Assembly: GCF_003315135.1 (NCBI RefSeq)
Contig: NZ_QNRK01000007.1
Span: 169,765 to 210,498, forward strand
Direction: 5' to 3'
Origin: Roseiarcus fermentans
GTDB taxonomy: Bacteria; Pseudomonadota; Alphaproteobacteria; Rhizobiales; Beijerinckiaceae
Length of the DNA: 40,734 bases
In this document: positions 6,751 through 14,034 of the stretch, piece after piece
How positions within the stretch are numbered: the first letter of the stretch is position 1
How the letters are laid out: each line of letters starts with the position of its first letter
The notes under the pieces: model-generated
Database searches by the model: none
What the model was told of the DNA's origin: nothing
What the model saw: only the letters and a program-made list of their open reading frames with translations
Translations under genes and position numbers: made by a program

Positions 6751-8167
6751 TCACATCCGACATCACCGTATTGTTGCTCGCGATCTGCACCCCCTTCGGC
6801 TTGGGCTTCCCGTCCGGCTCCGCAGCACCAGGGTTGACCGCGTCCACCGCCGTCGAAAACCGCCCGCGCTCGTCGTGGTTTTGGTTATACTTCCCCAGCC
6901 CCGCCCCAGCCGTGTCGCCGCCGAGCCCCAGCTCCGCCCGCGCCTCCTCGCGCGTCTTGATCCCGGCCGAGACCAGAATCTGCAGCGTCTGCGCCTGCTG
7001 CAGCGGGTCGATGGCGTCGTCGCCGACCCAGACGAATTCCAACCCCGGCTCGCCGAGAAAGCCCTGAATCACGGAATCGAGCGCGTTCTTGATCCACGTC
7101 TTCAGCGGCAGCAGCCCTTCCTGCGTCGCCTGCATCCGCATCGTCTCGGAGGTGGCGCGGTTGACCTGCGCCACGAACGGCGTCGCCGGGACCGAGAAGG
7201 CGTAGCAGATCACGCGCGCCAGCCACTCGTCGTACTGGTCCTTGAGCGGCGGCTGGCGGGTCTCGATCAGCTTGAACTCGGCCGGCACGAATTTCAGCAT
7301 GCGTCTTCGCGCCGAATTGCCGCTCATCAGGGCGTCAAAATAGTCCTGGAAAGAGCGGATCTGGTCGGCGGTCCATTCCTTGGGCAGGGTGGCGAAGGCG
7401 TCGGGCGAGCTTCCCGTGCGGTAGTAGTCGAGCGTCGCCGCCTCGCGCCGGAGCGCGATGTTGACCGTCAGCGCCACCTGCTCGACCGGGCTCATGCCGT
7501 AGAGCCGGTGGGTGCGGGCGTTGCGCGGCAGGTAGAGGAGTTCGTCGGCGGAAAAGTCCGCAGCCGGGACGCCGTGCAGCACCTGCTGATACGCGGGGTC
7601 GGGCGGTTCGGGCGCGCGGCCGTCGTCGCCGATCAGCGGCTTGATCGTCGCGCCGTCGATCACGTCGAGGGAATAGAGGGCGCCGCCGCGGTCGAAGCGC
7701 GGGTAGATGGTCGCCGCGTCGATCACCAAGAGGTCCTCGAGCAGCATGCGCAGCCAGTCGGCGAACGAGCGGCGCCGGTCGGGGCGGGCGAGGAAGGCGA
7801 GGGCCCGGTCGATGCGGGCGGATTCGTCCGGCAGGTTGGCGAAGCGCCGCGCGCGCACGGAGAAATTCTGCGCCGCGACCTGGTCTTTTCGGGTCTCGAT
7901 CACGGCGCGCAGCAGCGGCAGGGCGTCGGCGAGGGCGCGCAGTTCCGCGAACGACACGCCGCCCTCCGGGCGCGGGACGTAGTCGAGGTTGGCGCCGAAC
8001 GGGTAGTCGAACTGCCGGCCCTTGACGTCCGGCGGCGCCTGGGGCGCGAGCGGCTGCTGCGGGCCGAACCACGAATCCGGCGCCACGCCGGTGATGGCGT
8101 AGCGGGTCGCCGCGCGCAAGCGGGCGAACACGCTGGGGGTGAGGGGGCGTTCGACGGCGTCCGACAT
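6581..8167 (-). CDS. Phage portal protein (complete copy)
   Basis: A 528-residue ORF. Residues 1-420 form an HK97-type portal protein: ALPLLRAVIETRKDQVAA (83-100), SFADWLRMLLEDLLVIDAA, the DELLYLPRNARTHRLYGMSP segment (208-227) and CYAFSVPATPF (321-331). The portal forms the 12-subunit ring at the capsid vertex through which DNA is packaged and ejected. It is followed by the linker KYNQNHDERGRFSTA (426-440) and a variable tail. The tail is out of frame with the RNase A-like toxin and ends in an arginine-rich, probably meaningless stretch. A good ribosome site (AAAGGA) precedes the ATG. It is separated from the large terminase by 660 bp of repeats. All other portal fragments in the window derive from this type of sequence. 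Confidence 0.9.
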   Translation of the reverse strand: MSDAVERPLTPSVFARLRAATRYAITGVAPDSWFGPQQPLAPQAPPDVKGRQFDYPFGANLDYVPRPEGGVSFAELRALADALPLLRAVIETRKDQVAAQNFSVRARRFANLPDESARIDRALAFLARPDRRRSFADWLRMLLEDLLVIDAATIYPRFDRGGALYSLDVIDGATIKPLIGDDGRAPEPPDPAYQQVLHGVPAADFSADELLYLPRNARTHRLYGMSPVEQVALTVNIALRREAATLDYYRTGSSPDAFATLPKEWTADQIRSFQDYFDALMSGNSARRRMLKFVPAEFKLIETRQPPLKDQYDEWLARVICYAFSVPATPFVAQVNRATSETMRMQATQEGLLPLKTWIKNALDSVIQGFLGEPGLEFVWVGDDAIDPLQQAQTLQILVSAGIKTREEARAELGLGGDTAGAGLGKYNQNHDERGRFSTAVDAVNPGAAEPDGKPKPKGVQIASNNTVMSDVIMGGGAAGIPSIDQRNGAGRPSRSAPRHVKVLRRPEGRGGALGWACVEGSCRKIAG

Positions 8168-8262
8168 GAAAGAAAATCCTTTCCCCCTCGCCCGCGGGTC
8201 TCCGGGCTCGACCCGGGGAGGGGGAGGGTGGCGTGAGGGCGAGAGAAGAGGGGTGTGTCGTC

Positions 8263-8814
8263 TGTAGCCGCGGTCGCCGACCGCGGTGGCGGGGCCCGCT
8301 CGGCGAGCGCGCCCTACAGGGCAATCGTTGTAGCCGCGGTCGCCGACCGCGGTGGCGCGCTCAGCGAGCGCGCCCTACAGGGCAATCGTTGTCGCCGCGG
8401 TCGCCGACCGCGGTGGCGCGCTCGGCGAGCGCGCCCTAAAGGGCAATCGTTGTCGCCGCGGTCGCCGACCGCGGTGGCGCGCTCAGCGAGCGCGCCCTAC
8501 AGGGCAATCGTTGTCGCCGCGGTCGCCGACCGCGGTGGCGGGGCCCGCTCGGCGAGCGCGCCCTACAGGGCAATCGTTGTCGCCGCGGTCGCCGACCGCG
8601 GTGGCGCGCTCAGCGAGCGCGCCCTACAGGGCAATCGTTGTCGCCGCGGTCGCTGCCCGCGGTGGCGCGCTCAGCGAGCGCGCCCTACAGGGCAATCGTT
8701 ATAGCCGCGGTCGCCGCTCGCGGTGGCGCGCTCAGCGAGCGCGCCTACAGGGCAATCGTTGTAGCCGCGGTCGCCGACCGCGGTGGCGCGCTCGGCGAGC
8801 GCGCCCTACAGGGC
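8263..8814. repeat. Nine tandem copies of a 61-bp triple-palindrome repeat
   Basis: Units of 61 bp, with two 66-bp versions (8263-8328 and 8512-8577) carrying an extra GGGCC-type insertion, one of 60 bp and a shortened last one. Each unit contains three perfect inverted repeats: CCGCGGTCGCCGACCGCGG (9+1+9), GCGCGCTCAGCGAGCGCGC (8+3+8) and GCCCTACAGGGC (5+2+5), then AATCGTTG. Copies differ at only a few bases. The array fills the gap between the large terminase stop and the portal start, so transcripts would fold into a long row of hairpins. This could limit read-through from terminase into portal-toxin. There are no unique spacers, so it is not a CRISPR array. Confidence 0.95.
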
Positions 8815-8828
8815 GGCGGCGAGGGCGG

Positions 8829-10196
8829 TTACGCGCCCCGCCCCGCCCAATAATCCAGCATCCCGCCGCTCGGCCGGTCGAGGCCGATGAGGTCGGCGAT
8901 CGCCCAGACGAGGGCGTCGGCGCGGTCGGGGGAGGGGCCGGAGCGGCGGTCGAAGTCGGGGGTGAGGGCGCACATCTGGTCCTCGAGCTTTTCGAACACG
9001 CCGGCGTGGTGGACGAGGCCGCGCTCGTAAGCCGCGGCGACCGGCTCGGCGCGCAAAAATTTGCCCCGCGTTGCGGTGACGGTGCGCACCGGCAGGTGCG
9101 GCTCGGCCTGGCGCAGCACCTCCGTCACCATCTCGCCGCCGTTGTTGATCTCGGCCACCACCCGGTTGGCGGAAAAGCCGCGGAAGGCGGCGCCGACGCG
9201 GGCCGCCCAGCCGGCCGGGGTGTCGCCCTGGCTGGTCAGGTCGGCGAGCACGTAGACCTTTCCGTTCTCCGCTCTGGCCGCGACCACGAGGCCGCATTCG
9301 TCGGCCCTGGCGCCCGAGCGGGCGGGCGGGTCGACGGCGACGACGATCTCGGCGAATGCGCGCGGGGCGTCCTCGGGCGCGACGCGCTGGCGCTCGATCA
9401 GCGCCCGCGTCCACAGCGCGCCCGGCGTCTCCTCGACGATCTCGGCGAACAGCTCCTGGCGGCCGATGGCGCGGCCCTCGTAGCGCTTGGCGATGCGCCG
9501 GATGAAGGCGCGCGCCAGGTGCTGGCGGTTGTCGAAGGTCGAGCCGCGGGTGACGATGGCGTCCTTGTCGGCGACCAGCGCCTTGACGATGCGGGTGGCG
9601 CGCGGCGTGGTGGTGACCACCATCTGCGGCTTGTCGCCGAGGCGCAGGCCGAACATGGCCTGGTCGAAGGCCTCGGGCCGGCGCCAGGCGGCGAGCTCGT
9701 CGAGCCACAGCTTCATGTGCTGCTTGCCCCGCAGCCGGTCTGGCTCCTCGGCGGAGAACAGGTGGCTGACGGCGCCGTTCGGCCATTCGAGCCGCGCCGC
9801 CGAGGGCAGGTAGCGCGGCCGCTCCTCGCGCGGGCAGCAGGCGAGGACGCCGGATTCGCCCAAGACCATCACGTCGCGCACGTCGTCGGCGGTCGGGCCG
9901 ATCAGGTTGACCAGCGGGAAGCGCCACGACCAGCGCCGGATCGCCTCGGCGCCGGTGCGGGTCTTGCCGGCGCCGCGCCCGGCCAGGATCAGCCAGACCA
10001 CCCAGTCGCCCGGCGGCGGCTCCTGGTCCGGGCGCGCCCACAGGTTCCAGTCGTAGAGAATCTGCTCGCAGTCCTTGTCGTCCATCGCCGCCAGCACGCG
10101 CGCGCGCTCGTCGAGGCCGAGCCGCAGGAGATCGCCGATCCGCCGGATCGGCGGCCGGTCGCGTCGCTCCCCGGCCTTCGGGTTCGCCTTCGTCAT
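8829..10196 (-). CDS. terL: Phage/GTA-type terminase large subunit
   Basis: 455 residues when started at the ATG at 10196, which overlaps the small terminase stop as ATGA. This is the DNA-packaging motor: an ATPase followed by a nuclease. Walker A is GRGAGKTR (73-80), Walker B is WLDE (164-167), and the coupling motif is VVTTTPR (193-199). The RNase H-like nuclease has D289 (VVAVDP), E349 (VVAEINNGGEM) and D424/D427 (PDRADALVWA). All key residues are present, so it looks intact. The sequence pattern resembles gene-transfer-agent and related alphaproteobacterial prophage terminases. The frame is open further upstream, but that part overlaps the small subunit and reads as arginine-rich noise. 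Confidence 0.93.
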   Translation of the reverse strand: MTKANPKAGERRDRPPIRRIGDLLRLGLDERARVLAAMDDKDCEQILYDWNLWARPDQEPPPGDWVVWLILAGRGAGKTRTGAEAIRRWSWRFPLVNLIGPTADDVRDVMVLGESGVLACCPREERPRYLPSAARLEWPNGAVSHLFSAEEPDRLRGKQHMKLWLDELAAWRRPEAFDQAMFGLRLGDKPQMVVTTTPRATRIVKALVADKDAIVTRGSTFDNRQHLARAFIRRIAKRYEGRAIGRQELFAEIVEETPGALWTRALIERQRVAPEDAPRAFAEIVVAVDPPARSGARADECGLVVAARAENGKVYVLADLTSQGDTPAGWAARVGAAFRGFSANRVVAEINNGGEMVTEVLRQAEPHLPVRTVTATRGKFLRAEPVAAAYERGLVHHAGVFEKLEDQMCALTPDFDRRSGPSPDRADALVWAIADLIGLDRPSGGMLDYWAGRGA

Positions 10197-10627
10197 GCGT
10201 CGCCGGGGGCGTCGAGGTCGGCGTCGGCGAGGTTCGCCGCGGCGGCGTTGAGCTTGGCGAGCAGCCGCTCGCGATGCGTCTCGAGGTAGGGTTCGAGCGC
10301 GGGCGAAGCGCGGTGGAAGCCGTGATAGCGGTCGAGACGGTCGAGAATCTTCAGCGCCCGGTCGACCGCGGCGAGTTCGCCGGCCTCCACCCGGTCCATC
10401 AGCCGGAGGCAGAAGGTCTCCAGGCGCGCGATCTGGATTTTTGCGTATTCGCCGACCGTCGGCGTCCAGCGGCGCGCGAGCTCGGCGCTCAGCGCGCGCG
10501 CCACCGCATCGGCGCCGAGGTTCTCCTCGGCGCCGATCTCCTCGGGGCCGGCGCCGCCGATGAGGGCGGCGAACATGCGCCGGGCGCGGTGGGGCGAGAC
10601 GGGGGAAGCCGCGTCGGGATCGGTCAT
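10193..10627 (-). CDS. Probable terminase small subunit
   Basis: A 144-residue protein directly upstream of terL, with ATGA coupling. The N-terminal part (FAALIGGAGPEEIGAEENLG...VARALSAELARR) fits a helix-turn-helix. The central part is helical (IQIARLETFCLRLMDRVEAGE, DRALKILDRLDRYHGF) and would form the oligomer core. Small terminases bind the packaging site on DNA and hand it to the large subunit. Assignment rests mainly on position, size and the helix-turn-helix-plus-helical layout, since this family is poorly conserved. GAGAGG lies before the ATG. Confidence 0.8.
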   Translation of the reverse strand: MTDPDAASPVSPHRARRMFAALIGGAGPEEIGAEENLGADAVARALSAELARRWTPTVGEYAKIQIARLETFCLRLMDRVEAGELAAVDRALKILDRLDRYHGFHRASPALEPYLETHRERLLAKLNAAAANLADADLDAPGDA

Positions 10628-10956
10628 GGGAAGCGCCTCTCTCGGGGAATTGGACGCGCGCCGGCCAAGCGTCGCGCGGGGGACGCGGGCGAAGGTCGGC
10701 AGGGGCGCGGGGAGGGGGTCGAGGGCGCCCGGGGCGCAGGCCTCGACATTGCCCGAAGATGCCGCAACCGGCGGAAAAGCGCAAGCTATTGTTTCTGAAA
10801 AATCGTATGCGTCAGGGAAATGGCTTGAATTTCAAACGCGCCGCCGGTTCGCTGCGCTCGCGCGGCCGACAGCGACAGCACGGCTCGAGGCGCGGTCGCC
10901 GGCCGCGCTCCAAAGGGCGTCATCGGCGGCGACGTCGCCCTACGGACTGGGCGGCC
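10628..10956. other. Intergenic region upstream of the terminase genes
   Basis: No gene seen. About 10845-10945 holds a degraded relative of the palindromic repeat of 8263-8814 (GCGGTCGCCGGCCGCGCTC, then AAAGGGCG). The part around 10780-10840 is AT-richer and includes the small palindrome TTGAATTTCAA. It is the likely promoter zone for the terminase operon, but I cannot fix -35/-10 boxes. Confidence 0.5.
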
Positions 10957-11814
<858 letters not shown>

Positions 11815-11922
11815 GGGTGTCCCTGAAGGCTTTCGCGCGAGGGTTTGCTTGCGGGGGGGCGGGTTGTCAATGGCGGCGCGGAGAAGAACGCCGCCGCCCG
11901 CCCGTTCGCTCCCCGCCTTTCC

Positions 11923-12456
11923 TCACTGAGCCCACACGACGGCGATGTCGTCTCTGGTCCGAAGCCTGGAATCGGCCGTCACGAGCGTCAGGGTATGGTC
12001 GAGACATTGCGCGACCAGCATGCGGTCGAAGGGGTCGCGGTGGGCCCAGTCCAGCCCGCCGGCGGTCTCGGCGTCGGCCGCGGAGGTGTCCAGTTCGGCG
12101 AAGCCCGCGTCGGCGGCCGCCGTTCTCGCCGCCCCGCCATAAGCCAGATTGCCGTCGCGCCGCTTGATGGCGATCTCCCAGAACGAGGCGGCGCTGACAT
12201 GGACGGGCGGGTCAGTCCGCACGACGATCTCGCGGGTCCTGTCCGGCAGGCGGGCGGAGTTGACGTCCAGCCAGAGAAAGACATGTGTGTCGAGCGTAAC
12301 TCCCAAGGTGGCTGTCCGCGAGGACCCGGACAGGGCGCGCGCTGGGAAGGGCGGCGTCCCGCCGCCCGGGCGCCCGAGACGCGCACCCTCCTGTTGAGCG
12401 CTGCGATCGCCGCTCGTGCGCCCGGCTTGGGAGTTACTGTCGAGCAGGAAACTCAA
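11923..12456 (-). CDS. vapC: VapC-type PIN-domain RNase toxin, split in frame by a MITE
   Basis: A PIN-domain protein with the acidic active-site set: LDTHVFLWL, ASFWEIAIKR, HRDPFDRMLVAQ and LVTADSRL. VapC toxins cut tRNA or rRNA and are held inactive by VapB. The ORF is 177 residues, about 50 more than usual. The excess is the 142-bp element at 12296-12437 plus its 8-bp target duplication (150 bp, exactly 50 codons), inserted after MSFLLD. Removing it restores MSFLLDTHVFLWL and a normal 127-residue VapC. The catalytic Asp survives in the second copy (TLDTH), but the first beta strand carries a 50-residue arginine- and glycine-rich insert, so activity is doubtful. A TTG at the MITE edge could start a near-native MGVTLDTHV protein. 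Confidence 0.9.
   Translation of the reverse strand: MSFLLDSNSQAGRTSGDRSAQQEGARLGRPGGGTPPFPARALSGSSRTATLGVTLDTHVFLWLDVNSARLPDRTREIVVRTDPPVHVSAASFWEIAIKRRDGNLAYGGAARTAAADAGFAELDTSAADAETAGGLDWAHRDPFDRMLVAQCLDHTLTLVTADSRLRTRDDIAVVWAQ
12296..12437. mobile_element. 142-bp MITE with 12-bp inverted ends and 8-bp target duplication
   Basis: Perfect terminal inverted repeats GTAACTCCCAAG (12296-12307) and CTTGGGAGTTAC (12426-12437), flanked on both sides by TGTCGAGC (12288-12295 and 12438-12445). There is no transposase inside, only a GC-rich core. Excision of the element and one duplicate recreates an uninterrupted vapC, which is strong proof of insertion. Ends starting GTAA with 8-bp duplications fit the IS66 family, so it may be moved by an IS66-type transposase elsewhere in the genome. 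That parentage is inferred. Confidence 0.92.
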
Positions 12457-12692
12457 TCCGAACCCTCGAAATCCCGTGCGGTGCGCTCGTCCGTTTCGTC
12501 GACGTCGTCAACGATGCAGGTGATCTTCATGGCCCCGGACGGTTGGCGCGCCCGAGGGGCTTTCGGGATCGGCGCAAGGCGGGCCTTGGCGACGCCGTTC
12601 TTGGCGATGGTGATTTCTTCGCCCGGCTCGGCGGCGTCGACCAGGGCCGAGAGGTGGGTTTTGGCATGGTAGAGATTGACGGTTCGCGTCAT
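12453..12692 (-). CDS. vapB: VapB/Phd-type antitoxin
   Basis: 79 residues, overlapping vapC by ATGA. The N-terminal half has the Phd/YefM pattern: VNLYHAKTHLSALVDAAEPG, then EEITIAKNGVAKARLAPI, a small DNA-binding fold that also represses its own promoter. The acidic C-terminus (IVDDVDETDERTARDFEG) is the part expected to fold onto and block the PIN toxin. It looks intact although its partner is interrupted. Only about 250 bp separate it from the next gene upstream (12943), so the pair probably has its own autoregulated promoter there. Confidence 0.9.
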   Translation of the reverse strand: MTRTVNLYHAKTHLSALVDAAEPGEEITIAKNGVAKARLAPIPKAPRARQPSGAMKITCIVDDVDETDERTARDFEGSD

Positions 12693-12942
12693 CGATCAAG
12701 TCTGCGCGCGCCGCCCGGATTGGTCAAGTTGGTCGAGCGGGACCTCGCCCTCTCGTATCGCGCGTAGGTCGGACAATGGACGCAGGAAGCGTTGCATGCT
12801 GACGTCCTTGAGGTTGCGAATCGAGGGGCGCGCTGCCGTCGGCAAGTCGTTCGGTCTGCCGCTGACGGACCACGGCCCTCAAATATCCGCCGGCGCGAGT
12901 GCTCCAGCCTGGAGTGTTTTTCACCGGGCGGTGGCCGGGTCG

Positions 12943-13989
12943 CTACATCGGCTTCCGGATGATGAGCCCATAGCAAGTTGAAGCGACGCCATCATGCGCA
13001 AGCTTCAAATGCTGCTCAGTTATCCACATTTTCCTAACGTCCTGCGACACTTGATGTGAATAAGGTGGCAGGTCAATAAATCGGTCGAGCGGACCGGAGC
13101 CAAGATCAAAACTTACTTCTGGTATCTCGTACCCCTTCGCGCGAAGACGGTTGGCGAGATCCAGAAAATGCTTTCTTTGAAAAAAAACGCAGCCCCAGTT
13201 GTCTATCGTTGTATTGTCGTCATAGAAATTAAATTCCGTGGTGTGGACAGCGACTCCTCCAGGGCGCAATGTGTCCATAGCATTTTCTACAAAGGCGAGT
13301 CCTTTTTCGATGGATCCGAGATGTTCCAATGCGCATATTGACCAGCAAAAATCGTACTCTCTCAGAGTATTAGGTATATGATTCATATCGACATAAATTA
13401 ACTCCGCAAAATTTAAGAAATCGTCGCGTTTTACCAAGCTTGCTACGAAAGAGCTCTCCAGTGTTGAGGCGTGTTGTCCAGTTTCAGCCCATCCGATGCT
13501 TTGTCTGTTTGAGGGTTCTAAGTCAGTTATTGTGACGTTCACGCCAGCATTGGCGAAATAGCTGGGAAACGGTTCGTTTCCACAGCCAAATCCCAGTCCT
13601 CGTGCACCGGGCCGTATGAGTCGATAATTGTGCAAAGCCTGAAGCAGGTATACGATTTCCCATAACTTCCTGTGATAAATGAATCCGATCTTGAGCTCGT
13701 TCAGCCAATATGCAGCCCAGTCGCTCTCAAGATCGGCCTGGGTCGTGGGCTTCCAGGTTAGAGGATGTTCTATCGGAGCAGGAATGGACCGAGGCGGCAA
13801 CGCTTCGGCCATGCGGGTTGCAAGCTCATAGCCAAAGAACTTGATATTGAGTTTGATAAAATCCAAATCTCTCGCGATAGCGTTGATCACGCTGGGATTT
13901 GGCTGCCCATAGTTATTCACTAACCTCTGTAGTATAAGTAACTTCTCGTTCAAATCGGTGTCGTGGGTATCCCCGTCGCTCGACTCCAC
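12943..13989 (-). CDS. Class I SAM-dependent methyltransferase-like protein
   Basis: 348 residues. A SAM-binding motif I is seen as GLGFGCGNEP (131-140), then VTITDLEPSN as the acidic end of strand 2, and a later EYDFCWSICALEHLGSIEKG motif as in class I methyltransferases. After it comes LRPGGVAVHTTEFNF. The N-terminal 120 residues are a helical extension (LLILQRLVNNYGQPNPSVI). Such proteins often occur with polysaccharide or glycan genes. The DNA is clearly richer in A and T than the flanking genes, suggesting recent transfer. It lies 45 bp downstream of the TPR-methyltransferase gene on the same strand, so the two probably share a transcript. The substrate is unknown. Confidence 0.8.
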   Translation of the reverse strand: MESSDGDTHDTDLNEKLLILQRLVNNYGQPNPSVINAIARDLDFIKLNIKFFGYELATRMAEALPPRSIPAPIEHPLTWKPTTQADLESDWAAYWLNELKIGFIYHRKLWEIVYLLQALHNYRLIRPGARGLGFGCGNEPFPSYFANAGVNVTITDLEPSNRQSIGWAETGQHASTLESSFVASLVKRDDFLNFAELIYVDMNHIPNTLREYDFCWSICALEHLGSIEKGLAFVENAMDTLRPGGVAVHTTEFNFYDDNTTIDNWGCVFFQRKHFLDLANRLRAKGYEIPEVSFDLGSGPLDRFIDLPPYSHQVSQDVRKMWITEQHLKLAHDGVASTCYGLIIRKPM

Positions 13990-14034
13990 GCAAATCCTCC
14001 TCGGGTCGGAAAGTAGTGCTCAGGCGAGCGGCCG

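Noticed and set aside
8263-8814. CRISPR array
   Set aside because: The units are contiguous and near-identical with no unique spacers, and no cas genes are present.
8352-10289. 645-codon plus-strand ORF through the repeats and opposite the large terminase
   Set aside because: It is made of repeat translation and terminase antisense. The minus-strand terminase has all catalytic motifs.
8829-10627. A true gene transfer agent cluster
   Set aside because: The terminases look GTA-like, but the portal-toxin array and lack of visible protease/capsid genes make a prophage-derived element equally likely. Left undecided.
12890-12930. Terminator hairpin (CTCCAGCCTGGAG followed by a T-run) near 12900-12923
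   Set aside because: The stem is about 5 bp and points in the plus direction, where no gene ends. Not convincing.
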